A DNA stretch of 17,491 nucleotides from Eimeria necatrix (taxonomy: Eukaryota > Apicomplexa > Conoidasida > Eucoccidiorida > Eimeriidae), in contig NW_013654487.1 of assembly GCF_000499385.1 (NCBI RefSeq), positions 2,501 through 19,991 on the forward strand, written 5' to 3'. This document shows, in pieces, positions 1-6,927 of the stretch; position 1 is the stretch's first letter; the number at the start of each line of letters is the position of its first letter. The translations under genes and the position numbers were made by a program. The notes below the pieces were generated by a model. That model searched no databases. It saw nothing but the letters and a program-made list of their open reading frames with translations, and had not been told where the DNA came from.

Positions 1-89
1 TGAGGCGCAGAGGCCCCCGGCATTTCCGCGCCTCTCTCTGCTGGGGCCCTCGCTGCCGCGAGGGCCTCTCCGCGAGCCGTCGTGCACCC

Positions 90-143
<54 letters not shown>

Positions 144-184
144 GCAGGCGTTGCTGTGGGGAGCCCCGCGCTGTCCTCCTTCAG
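1..184 (+). other. Probable intron upstream of the NOP2 exons, with a CTG tract
   Basis: No coding segment is recognisable here. A pure CTG tract runs from about 91 to 143, followed by a pyrimidine-rich end and the splice acceptor CTCCTTCAG at 176-184. Reading through it gives only alanine, leucine or cysteine homopolymers. It is read as the 3' part of an intron of the NOP2-like gene, whose earlier exons lie left of the window. Confidence 0.55.
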
Positions 185-346
185 GGGGCAGCACTTTCAC
201 CCTTCTTTGGGGCTGCATGCGCGTCGGGTGTATCCGCATGTCAACAACATGGATGGCTTTTTTGTTGCAAAACTCAAAAAGCTTTCCAACGACAAACCCC
301 AAAGAATCAAGAAAGACAGAAGCAAAACGAACCCTTACGTCAAGGT

Positions 347-408
<62 letters not shown>

Positions 409-1635
409 GCAGCGGCAGAGCCGCGGCAACAGTAGCAGCGACAGCAGCAGAAGCTGCCACGGCAGCAACTTGCAGCCACCAATAACAGCAGCAGCAGCAG
501 AAGAAACGCCGGAAAGACAGCGCCCAGCAATAACAGCAGCAGCAGCAACAGCAGCAGCAGCAACAGCAGCAGCAGCAACAGCAGCAGCAGCAACAGCAGC
601 AGCAGCAACAGCAGCAGCGGCAGCAGCAGCACTGGCTGCTTTGTGTTTGCTTCCTCTCCTTTACCTTCAGGTGTGGGGCGCGGAGAAGTGGAACGACAAA
701 TCCGTGACTGAAGATTTTCTCGAGTTTAAAGACGAGGAAAATGAGGTAAGCAGCAAAATTTAGGGTTTAGGGTTTAGGGTTTAGGGTTTAGGGTTTTGCT
801 TTCGGCCCCCCCTGTCTCCTCAAGCCGCCCACTGCTGGCCCCGTTTCCTCTGTAGCCTTTCTTGGGCATTTTTAAAGTACCCAAAGGGCCTTTAGGGGCC
901 CCTAGGGGCCCCCTACGGGCCCCCTACGGGCCCCTAGGGGCCCCCAAGGGGCCCCTAGGGGGCCCCCAAGGGTCTTTAAAGAGCGCGCAGAGGCCTCCAA
1001 GGGGCCCCTGAGGGCTGTTGGTGACTTTGGGGGCCCCAGGTTTCCTATTAGAGGCGCGTGGGGTTCTTGGGGGCCCTCGAGGGCCCCTGGGGGGCCCCTG
1101 GGGGGCCCCCGGGGGCCCCCTGGGGGGCCCCTGGATACCGCCGCCGCCAGTAGAGGACCCTCTTGGGGGCCCCTGGCTGCGCCTCCCTTTGGGGGCCCCC
1201 AGTTTGCTGCTTACCACCACTTTGGGGCTTTTGGGCTTTTGCTGCATGCAGGAGGCCCAGGACAGCGAAGAAGGAGAAGGAGAGGCAGTGGTGGGGGCCC
1301 CCAAGGGGGCCCCCCAGGGGGCCCCCAAGGGGGACCCCCGCAAGGGGGCCCCCAAGGGGAAGGAGGCCCCGAATGGCGCTTCTAGGGGGGCCCCCAAAAG
1401 GGTACAGAAGGAAAAGAAAGGGCCCAAGGGGTCTGGGAAGAAGCGAAGAAGAGAAGAGAGGCAGCAGCAAAAAGAAAGGGGCCCCTTCAGGAAACCCGGG
1501 GGCCCCCAAAAGGAAGAAAAGACCCAAGAAGAAGAAGGGGGGCCCCCATTGAAGAAGCAGCGCATGCAGAGGCAGCCCCAGGACCAGCCCCAAGCCAAGG
1601 GCGAGGCAGAGACAGGGGGCCCTTTGAAGAAGAAG

Positions 1636-1678
<43 letters not shown>

Positions 1679-1773
1679 CACCTAAGCAGAAGAAGCAAGC
1701 ACTAGTTCCTGGCAAGAAGCCTCACAGTCCGAAGAAGAAGCAACAACGAAAAGAGACGAACAAATCAGATTAA
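185..1773 (+). CDS. NOP2: NOP2/NSUN1-like rRNA (cytosine-C5) methyltransferase, C-terminal exons (5' partial)
   Basis: Exons 185-344, 671-745 and 1252-1773 join in phase with one stop (TAA, 1771-1773). Exon one encodes [15 protein letters not shown] followed by [16 protein letters not shown], the C-terminal signature of the NOP2/NSUN1 family. This family methylates a cytosine of large-subunit rRNA in the nucleolus, using SAM and two catalytic cysteines. The SAM-binding core and those cysteines must lie in exons left of the window, so catalysis cannot be checked here. Exon two gives [20 protein letters not shown] and then an acidic stretch. Exon three is a 173-residue basic tail with GAPKGAP-type repeats from GGGGCCCC DNA, Lys/Arg blocks and a 12-residue Gln tract (1639-1674), as expected of a nucleolar tail. 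Donors are GTCAGC and GTAAGC; acceptors are CTTCAG and GCATGCAG. Family identity is likely; the exon-two and exon-three joins are inferred from phase. Confidence 0.78.
345..670 (+). other. Intron of NOP2-like gene filled with CAG repeats
   Basis: The donor GTCAGC follows the codon for the Lys of NPYVK, and the acceptor is a pyrimidine-rich stretch ending CCTTCAG at 670. The CAG run starts two bases inside the intron (347 to about 406). A 15-bp unit, CAACAGCAGCAGCAG, is then repeated about six times between roughly 529 and 622. Skipping 345-670 joins two phase-0 ends and removes only Ser/Ala/Gln homopolymer. Retention as a coding homopolymer cannot be excluded without transcripts. Confidence 0.65.
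746..1251 (+). other. Intron of NOP2-like gene with telomere-like and GGGGCCCC repeats
   Basis: The donor is GTAAGC at 746 and the acceptor is TTTTGCTGCATGCAG ending at 1251, both in phase 0. Five exact TTTAGGG copies start 13 bases after the donor. From about 890 the intron is packed with GGGGCCCC-type palindromes. A frame through 1018-1251 stays open but reads only G/P/L-rich low-complexity sequence. Confidence 0.7.
759..793 (+). repeat. Telomere-like (TTTAGGG)5 inside an intron
   Basis: Five perfect head-to-tail copies of TTTAGGG lie within the second visible intron of the NOP2-like gene, G-rich on the coding strand. The heptamer is the telomere unit of coccidia. The short length and internal position argue against a chromosome end. 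Confidence 0.95.
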
Positions 1774-2357
1774 GAGACTCTTGGGGCCCCTTGGGGGCCC
1801 CCCTGGGGGCCCCCCCGGGGCCCCCTTGGGGGCCCCCCCGGGGCCCCCTTGGGGGCCCCCCCGGGGCCCCCTGGGGCGTGAGGTTGTGTGCAGGGGCCCC
1901 CAGAGTTTCTGAGGGGCCCCAGCCGCTGCATCTGGTTGGGGGCCCCCCGCGTCAAGCAGGGGGCCCCTCTTTCAATGTCTTTCATTGTTTTCTTTTGCTG
2001 CTTTTTCTTGGCTTTATTTTGGGGCCCCAAGTGCCTCCCCAAAGGCACTTGGGGGCCCCTAGCGAGTCCACTGGGGGCCCCAAAGGGTCTCGGGGGTTCT
2101 GGGGGCCCCCAGATTTGTGTGGGGCCCTTGGGGCCCCCTAAAGGCTGCTCAGCGCAAGCAGGGGGCCCCCCTTGCGTCTGGGGGGCCCCCATTTGCTGCT
2201 GCTGCTGTGGGGCCCCCAGTTGCTGCTGCTGCTGTGGGGCCCCGGGGGACAAACTCGCCTGTTTTGCGTTAATTGCTGCTGCACTTCAGCAGCAAAAGAC
2301 AAAGCAGAATGGAGCAGCAAGCGCACGGGCTGCTGCTGCATGCAAACAGAGCCCTGG

Positions 2358-2417
2358 GGTGTACGTACACCTGAAAGCGCTGCTGCAGCGAGACACATTG
2401 GGGTGTACGTACACCCC
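2358..2417. promoter_or_regulatory. Two copies of palindrome GGTGTACGTACACC
   Basis: A perfect palindrome, GGTGTACGTACACC, occurs at 2358-2371. It recurs as GGGGTGTACGTACACCCC at 2400-2417, 29 bases further on. Related sites occur in the other two spacers (6280-6295, 6322-6337, 6700-6715, 12601-12616). A conserved palindrome outside coding DNA suggests a dimeric factor binding site, but no factor is identified. Confidence 0.4.
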
Positions 2418-2820
2418 AGGGCCTTAGGCGCAGCCACGAAAGAAGCATTCTTAGCTAAGACCTTTTCTTTGCTTTCCAGACTTTTTTATTCTTTTTTAAA
2501 AAACAACAAAAATAAGAACTCAGTTTCTTTGAATAAGCCTAAACATCTTTGCTGCCGCCCAGACAGCCAGGGGCCCCGAAGACGAGGGGCCCCTGGGGCC
2601 CCCCTAAGACCCCAGAAGAGGCCCCCAAGGTCTGCTGCCCCGGGGGGCCCCCAGGGCCCTCAGGAGTCCTGGGGGCCCCCCTGTCGGGGCCCTAAGGAGA
2701 CCTGGGGGCCCCCCTGGCAGCCTCAAGGGCCTGGGCCCCACAGCCAGCCTGCTTTAGGGCCCCAGAGGGGCACTTGGGAACTCTGGAGGCCCCAGGGGGC
2801 CCCCTCTGAGGTCTAGAGAC

Positions 2821-2977
2821 CCAAGGGGCCCCCAGAAGGTCTAGGGCCCCCCAGTAAGTCTAGGGGCCCCCAGAAGGCCTAGGGGCCCCCAGTAAGTCTA
2901 GGGGCCCCCAGAAGGTCTGGGGGCCCCCAGTAAGTCTAGGGGCCCCCAGAAGGTCTGGGGGCCCCCAGTAAGTCTAG
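2821..2977. repeat. Tandem 19/38-bp repeat
   Basis: A 19-base unit, (A/T)AAGTCTAGGGGCCCCCAG, alternates with AAGGTCTAGGGGCCCCCAG, giving a 38-bp dimer repeated about four times. The variable bases follow CCCAG (AAGG versus TAAG). Each unit carries one GGGGCCCC palindrome, so the array looks like local amplification of the dispersed palindrome with its flank. No open frame of interest crosses it. Confidence 0.85.
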
Positions 2978-3089
2978 AACCCCAGGGGGGCCCCCCGAGT
3001 TTGGGGGCCCAAGGGGCCTCGAAAGAGGCCTTTTGGGGTGTCTGTACAGGTCACTTAGAGGGAACTGAGTGTAAGTACATAAAGGAAAA

Positions 3090-3098
3090 TGCATGCAT
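3090..3098. promoter_or_regulatory. TGCATGCAT motif
   Basis: A single TGCATGCAT lies just before the TA microsatellite, and a second at 3518-3526 lies just after a telomere-like array. TGCATGCA is a known ApiAP2-type site in apicomplexans. Both copies sit between convergent genes, so a promoter role for the flanking genes is not supported. Confidence 0.25.
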
Positions 3099-3112
3099 TT
3101 ATATTTATAAAA

Positions 3113-3345
3113 TATATAGTTTTATTGCTATTTGCCTCTGTATATATATATATATATTATATATATATATATATATATATCTATCTACGTATCTATATAC
3201 ATTCATATATATATATATATATAATATATAAATATATGTATACTTATATATATGTATATATATATGTATAGTTATTTATATATAGTATATATATATGTAT
3301 ATATATATATATTTATGTAGATGTATATATATATATATATGTGAA
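3113..3345. repeat. TA-rich microsatellite block
   Basis: Long runs of TA are interrupted by TATGTA, CTATCTACGTATC and TTTATATA segments. The block is almost pure A/T and marks the change from the GC-rich GGGGCCCC-dense segment to an AT-rich one. Open frames across it read only Ile/Tyr and are not genes. Confidence 0.9.
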
Positions 3346-3465
3346 GACTTTGACAGAAGTTTAATTTATTTTGATTTAAAAGTTTATAAATTTAAAATCT
3401 AAAGTTTCATTAAACGTGCAGAGCCTTCAGTGCGCGAAAGGCCTTTAAACTGGCACCACACTTGC

Positions 3466-3507
3466 AAACCCTAAACCCTAAACCCTAAACCCTAAACCCT
3501 AAACCCT
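3466..3507 (-). repeat. Telomere-like (AAACCCT)6
   Basis: Six perfect AAACCCT copies, C-rich strand on +, opposite in orientation to the array at 759-793. The array lies in AT-rich intergenic DNA, followed 10 bases later by TGCATGCAT. Confidence 0.95.
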
Positions 3508-3820
3508 AGTGCTTCAGTGCATGCATAGTTTGTCTACACAAATGCATACAAAGCTTAGTAAATATATTATGGATATAAATAATAAATAAATGCAAATTTT
3601 GCTGCTGACATATTTTTATTTGCAAATAATTAGACATAAATATTATATTGCATTAATACATTCAAAAAGTCTGCAGCAGAAAATAATATATTTTTTTTAA
3701 ATATTAAAAATAAAATATAATCCTTTTTGTCTTTTTAATTTATCCAATTTTCTTTTTGTCTTTTTTTTGTTTCTTTTGTTTATTCTTTCTCTTCGAGTCT
3801 TGTTGCTGCTGAAGCTCTCT

Positions 3821-3852
3821 TTTAGGGTTTAGGGTTTGGGGTTTAGGGTTTA
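3821..3852 (+). repeat. Short degenerate telomere-like array
   Basis: Two TTTAGGG, one TTTGGGG variant, one more TTTAGGG and a partial unit. The array is embedded in T-rich DNA about 170 bases beyond the stop codon of the minus-strand gene at 4023. Confidence 0.85.
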
Positions 3853-4022
3853 TTTCCTTTTTATTTCCTCTCATTTTGTCTTCTGTTGATCTTCTTTTTG
3901 CCCTTCTTCTGTCGTGTTTCTTTTTTTAATTCTTTTTTAAATTTAGTTTATTCTTTTTTATTTTATCTTCTTTTGTCTTTTTTAATTTCCTTTTCTTTTT
4001 TTATTTTTGTCTTTTTAATTTC

Positions 4023-4558
4023 CTAGATTGCCACATCAAAGTTTATTTCTCCGTAGCAGAGTTCTTCTCTTTTTGCTGCTGCTGCTTTTCTTCTTGCCAG
4101 CAGCAACTGTCTCCTTTTTGCTGCTGCTGCTGCAGCACGCAGTCTCCGCAGGGTCTGCAGCCGGCTGGCCAAGTAGCTGCTGCTGCTGCTGCTGCTGCTG
4201 CTGTCTGAGAGCAGCTCTTCCTCGTGGCTGCAGCTGCAGCAGCCGCTGCTGCTGCTGCTGCTGCTGCTGCAGTGCAGCGGACAGTCCTGGAGGACGCAGT
4301 CCTTGTGCGTGCTGCTCCTGCGTCTCCTGTGGCTGCGTTTTGCTGCTGCGGAGCCCCTCAGCTTTTGTTTGCTGCTGCTGCTGCTGCTGCTGTTCTTAGC
4401 TTTTGAAGAAACTGACAGCAGCGACTGCTGCAGCGCCTGCTGCTCCAAAGCCCTGCTGCTTGCTGCTGGTGCTTCTACAGTTTCTTCAGCAGCAAAAGAA
4501 GAGTCGCAGCAAGTGGCAATGCTGCTGCCTCTCGACGGGGAGCTGCTGTGTCTTTTCC

Positions 4559-4598
<40 letters not shown>

Positions 4599-4792
4599 CG
4601 GCTTCAGCCGCGGCTGCGGCAGCTGCTTCTGCTGCGGCGACCGCCGCTTCTGCTGCTCCCGCCGCTGCAGCGCAGCAGCAGCAGCAGCACGAGCCTCAGC
4701 ATTAAGCCCCACCTCCACAATCCAGTCTATAGATTGGCTGAGGTGGCTGGGGACTTCAGGGGCTTCTTCTGCTGCCAGGCTGCAGCGTTTTA

Positions 4793-4830
<38 letters not shown>

Positions 4831-5657
4831 GGGTCAGCAGCAGCAGCAGGCAGGTCGGGCTCTGAAGCGCTCGCCAGCTCCTCTTCAGCCTCAGCTAGGG
4901 GTTGCTCCCACGTCGCATCAACGTGCTGCTGCTGCTGCTGCTGCTGCAGCAACAGCTGCTGCTGCTGCTGCTGCTGCTGCTGCAGGTGCGCCTGCAGGAG
5001 CTGGTTTTCAGCGAGGCGCTGCTCGTGCAGGCGCAGCAGCAAAAGCTGCTGCTGCTGCTGCAGCACTTCCTCCTCAAGTGTCCCTTTTTTGTTAGTCTCT
5101 TTTCTCTTTGTGAGGCCCCGCAGCCCCCCCGCCAGCTTCTTTGCTGCTGGCAGCAGCCGAGTCTTGGTTTGCTGCAGCGTGCCTGCTGCTGCTGCTGCTG
5201 CTGCTCTCCGGCCCAGCCCCAAACCCTTCCGCAGCAAAGTCAACAAAGCCCCAGAAGCAAATGTGCTGCTGCGCGGCAGCACCTGCAGCTGCTGCAGCCC
5301 GCGGTCCTGCAGGGGCCCCTGCAGCAGGGGCCCCCCGAGGGCCCCCTGCAGCAGGGGCCCCCCGAGGGCCCCCTGCAGCAGGGGCCCCCCGAGGGCCCCC
5401 TGCAGCAGGGGCCCCCCGGGGGCCCCCTGCAGCAGGGGCCCCTGCAGCAGGGGGCCCCCCGCGCCCTGCTGCTGCTGCGTCTCCCACAGCCCCTGCTGCA
5501 GCAGCCACTGGTGATAGCGCTCCTGCCACTCCCGCTGCTGCTGCTGCCAGCAGCGAGCAGCAGTTACGAGTTCAGCAGGAAGGCTGGGGGCCTCCGAGGG
5601 GCCCCCCGAGTTGCTGCTGCTTTGTGGGGGCCCCATGAGCGTGGAGGCGCCCGCTGC

Positions 5658-5705
<48 letters not shown>

Positions 5706-5758
5706 TGCTGCTGAGGGCGCGGGCGCAGGCGTCGCCGGCGACGACGGGACACTGAAAA

Positions 5759-5800
<42 letters not shown>

Positions 5801-5900
5801 GGGCGTCTCGGTGCGAATTCTTGCGAGGCCGCAGCAGAGCTGCAGCAGCTGCTGCTGAGGGGGAGTTGAGGGGCAAAGGGTTTTGCTGCTGTTGGTACAT
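4023..5900 (-). CDS. Hypothetical Gln/Ala/Ser-homopolymer-rich protein, 625 aa
   Basis: One uninterrupted frame begins with ATG at 5900, just after an A/T-rich run, and ends DVAI-stop at 4023. I recognise no domain. Non-repetitive islands suggest real coding: LPAELVTAARCW with REWQERYHQWLLQQG (about residues 105-140), GALLTLLRKGLGLG (about 220), LPAAKKLAGGLRGLTKRK (about 250), a possible helical segment LHEQRLAENQLLQAHL (about 290), SQSIDWIVEVGLNAEARAA (about 390), and a basic Ser/Arg-rich C-terminal third with KRSHRRRRSS and RLQTLRRLRAA. These are separated by runs of Gln (up to about 13), Ala and Ser from CAG read in three frames, plus a 9-residue tandem repeat. No signal peptide or membrane segment is seen. 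The basic Ser-rich end would suit a nuclear or nucleic-acid-binding protein, but that is only inference. Small introns hidden in repeats cannot be excluded. Confidence 0.6.
5319..5455 (-). repeat. In-frame 27-bp tandem repeat (GGPLLQGAL)
   Basis: A 27-base unit containing GGGGCCCC and CTGCAGCAG is repeated about four to five times. On the minus strand it encodes the nonapeptide GGPLLQGAL, with one copy reading GAP instead of GAL. The unit combines the two dispersed repeats of this genome (GGGGCCCC and CAG), so it probably arose by amplification of a place where both met. Confidence 0.8.
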
Positions 5901-5989
5901 TTTAGAGAAATAAAAAAAAATGAAAAAGAGCGGAGGTTTCAGCTGTACAGACAGGGGGGAGGCGCGGGCTGCGCCGACGCGCCGCTTCC

Positions 5990-6020
5990 AAACCCTAAAC
6001 CCTCGGCGCCAAACCCTAAA
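5990..6020 (-). repeat. Interrupted telomere-like repeats (AAACCCT)
   Basis: Two AAACCCT copies, a 7-base CGGCGCC interruption, then a third copy with a partial unit. The G-rich orientation lies on the minus strand, 90 bases upstream of the minus-strand gene start. Confidence 0.8.
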
Positions 6021-6088
6021 TCGTATGATAGGGAAGAGCGCTGCAAAGATTTTGGGGCCCTTGGAAAGGATTCGCGGCCAGCGGTCGA

Positions 6089-6119
6089 GGGTTTAGGGTT
6101 TAGGGTTTAGGGTTTGGGG
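6089..6119 (+). repeat. Telomere-like (TTTAGGG)3 plus TTTGGGG variant
   Basis: Three TTTAGGG copies and a TTTGGGG variant. The array is opposite in orientation to the one at 5990-6020, about 70 bases away, so the pair forms a loose inverted repeat in the divergent spacer. Confidence 0.85.
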
Positions 6120-6279
6120 TTCCGGGTCCTCGCAGCTAGACAGCTGGGCGCGGCAAAAGGGCGGCGCGGCGCCGAATCTCCCGGTGAAAACGGGAAAAAC
6201 TCCAGAGATTTAAAATAAAATGAAGAAATATATCTTTTTAAATTGAAAAATCGAAAGAAGAACCCACAGAAAGACGCGC

Positions 6280-6337
6280 GGCTGTCCGTACAGCCGCCGT
6301 GCAATCGACTCTGCAGAGCCCAGGTGTACGTACAGCC
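6280..6337. promoter_or_regulatory. Pair of GTACGTAC-family palindromes in divergent spacer
   Basis: GGCTGTCCGTACAGCC (6280-6295) and AGGTGTACGTACAGCC (6322-6337) lie 26 bases apart. They share TGT(A/C)CGTACAGCC with a site at 12601 and relate to the pair at 2358-2417, itself spaced 29 bases. A further member, AGCTGTCTGTACACCT, is at 6700-6715. Here the position suits promoter elements for either flanking gene. No factor is known to me for this site. Confidence 0.45.
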
Positions 6338-6721
6338 GAGTGGTCTCGGTGGTCACGGGGGCTCTCGACAAAATGAATGCAGTTTTACTTCGTTTTAAGC
6401 TCAATTTTCAATCTTTTTAAATTTAATAACATTATTTGCATTAAAAAAGCCTTTTTGACGGGACACGTTCCTCAAACCCGCGGCCCGGACGACGCTCCGT
6501 CCGCCCGCGAGGCGGCGCAGCCGAAGATCTGCTGTCTGAGCCGCAGCCCGCGTTTGTTGCCCAAAACAGCCTCCAAAAATGCAATCTCTTGAATATATTT
6601 AATTGTTTCTGAGTTATGCAGAGCTCTTGGCCTCAAAAGTCCCCACTCAGCCCTCCCCCTCGCTCGCAGGTCGCAGTCCATCGCGGCGCCGCGCCGCGAG
6701 CTGTCTGTACACCTCAGCGCG

Positions 6722-6774
6722 CCCCCCCTATTCACCTCTTTTCCTTCATTTTCTTTCTTCTGCGTCTTCTGCAG
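6722..6774 (+). other. Strong candidate 3' splice site upstream of the kinase-like gene
   Basis: A 50-base, nearly pure pyrimidine tract ends in TCTTCTGCAG, the best acceptor-like sequence in the spacer. It implies an upstream leader exon and an exon starting at 6775. Two upstream ATGs (6834 and 6886) lie between it and the ATG at 6928, so either translation starts elsewhere or a further splice (acceptor ending 6909) removes them. Confidence 0.5.
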
Positions 6775-6927
6775 CCTCGAGGGCCTCAAGGGCCCCCGCA
6801 GGCCCGGCCAGGGGCCCCCCAGAGCCCCTCTCTATGGGCCCCGGGGCCCCGCCCAGGCCGCCTGGGGGCCCCTGCTGCTGCCCGCATGCAGCTGGCTTGA
6901 CTCCCCCAGGCAGCACCTTGGCCTCGG

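Larger units (their letters stand above)
1774..4022. other. Convergent intergenic spacer
   Basis: This 2.2-kb region lies between the 3' ends of the NOP2-like gene and the minus-strand gene at 4023-5900. From 1774 to about 3010 it is GC-rich and studded with GGGGCCCC palindromes. Its open frames read only GAP/GPP repeats and Cys/Leu runs from CTG. From about 3080 to 4022 it turns abruptly AT-rich: a TA microsatellite, then mixed A/T, then T-rich DNA with runs such as TTTTTGTCTTTTTAATTT. No coding segment, tRNA or rRNA was recognised. It should contain the 3' UTRs of both flanking genes. Confidence 0.7.
5901..6927. other. Divergent intergenic region with probable promoters and leader of the kinase-like gene
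   Basis: About 1 kb between two genes transcribed outward. It holds two telomere-like arrays, three copies of the GTACGTAC-type palindrome family, and an AT-rich stretch (about 6200-6460) broken by GC-rich patches. A strong pyrimidine tract at 6722-6771 ends TCTGCAG at 6774, so an untranslated leader exon probably begins at 6775. A second possible acceptor, CTCCCCCAG, ends at 6909. No separate gene was recognised. Confidence 0.55.

Noticed and set aside
82..435. Ala-rich plus-strand frame over the first NOP2 exon
   Set aside because: It is a different phase of the CTG and CAG tracts; the frame carrying the MDGFFVAK signature is the one supported by family knowledge.
2821..2977. CRISPR-like array
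   Set aside because: The units are contiguous tandem repeats with no unique spacers, and the sequence is eukaryotic.
3001..3271. Ile/Tyr-rich small open frames
   Set aside because: They arise from TA dinucleotide repeats and have no initiation context or normal composition.
4303..5514. 403-codon plus-strand Cys/Ala-rich frame
   Set aside because: It is the antisense of CAG tracts in the minus-strand gene; the minus frame has longer continuity and more normal islands.
5901..6927. tRNA, rRNA or snRNA gene in the divergent spacer
   Set aside because: I saw no B-box-like GGTTCGAATCC, no cloverleaf pairing and no conserved rRNA or snRNA stretch on either strand.
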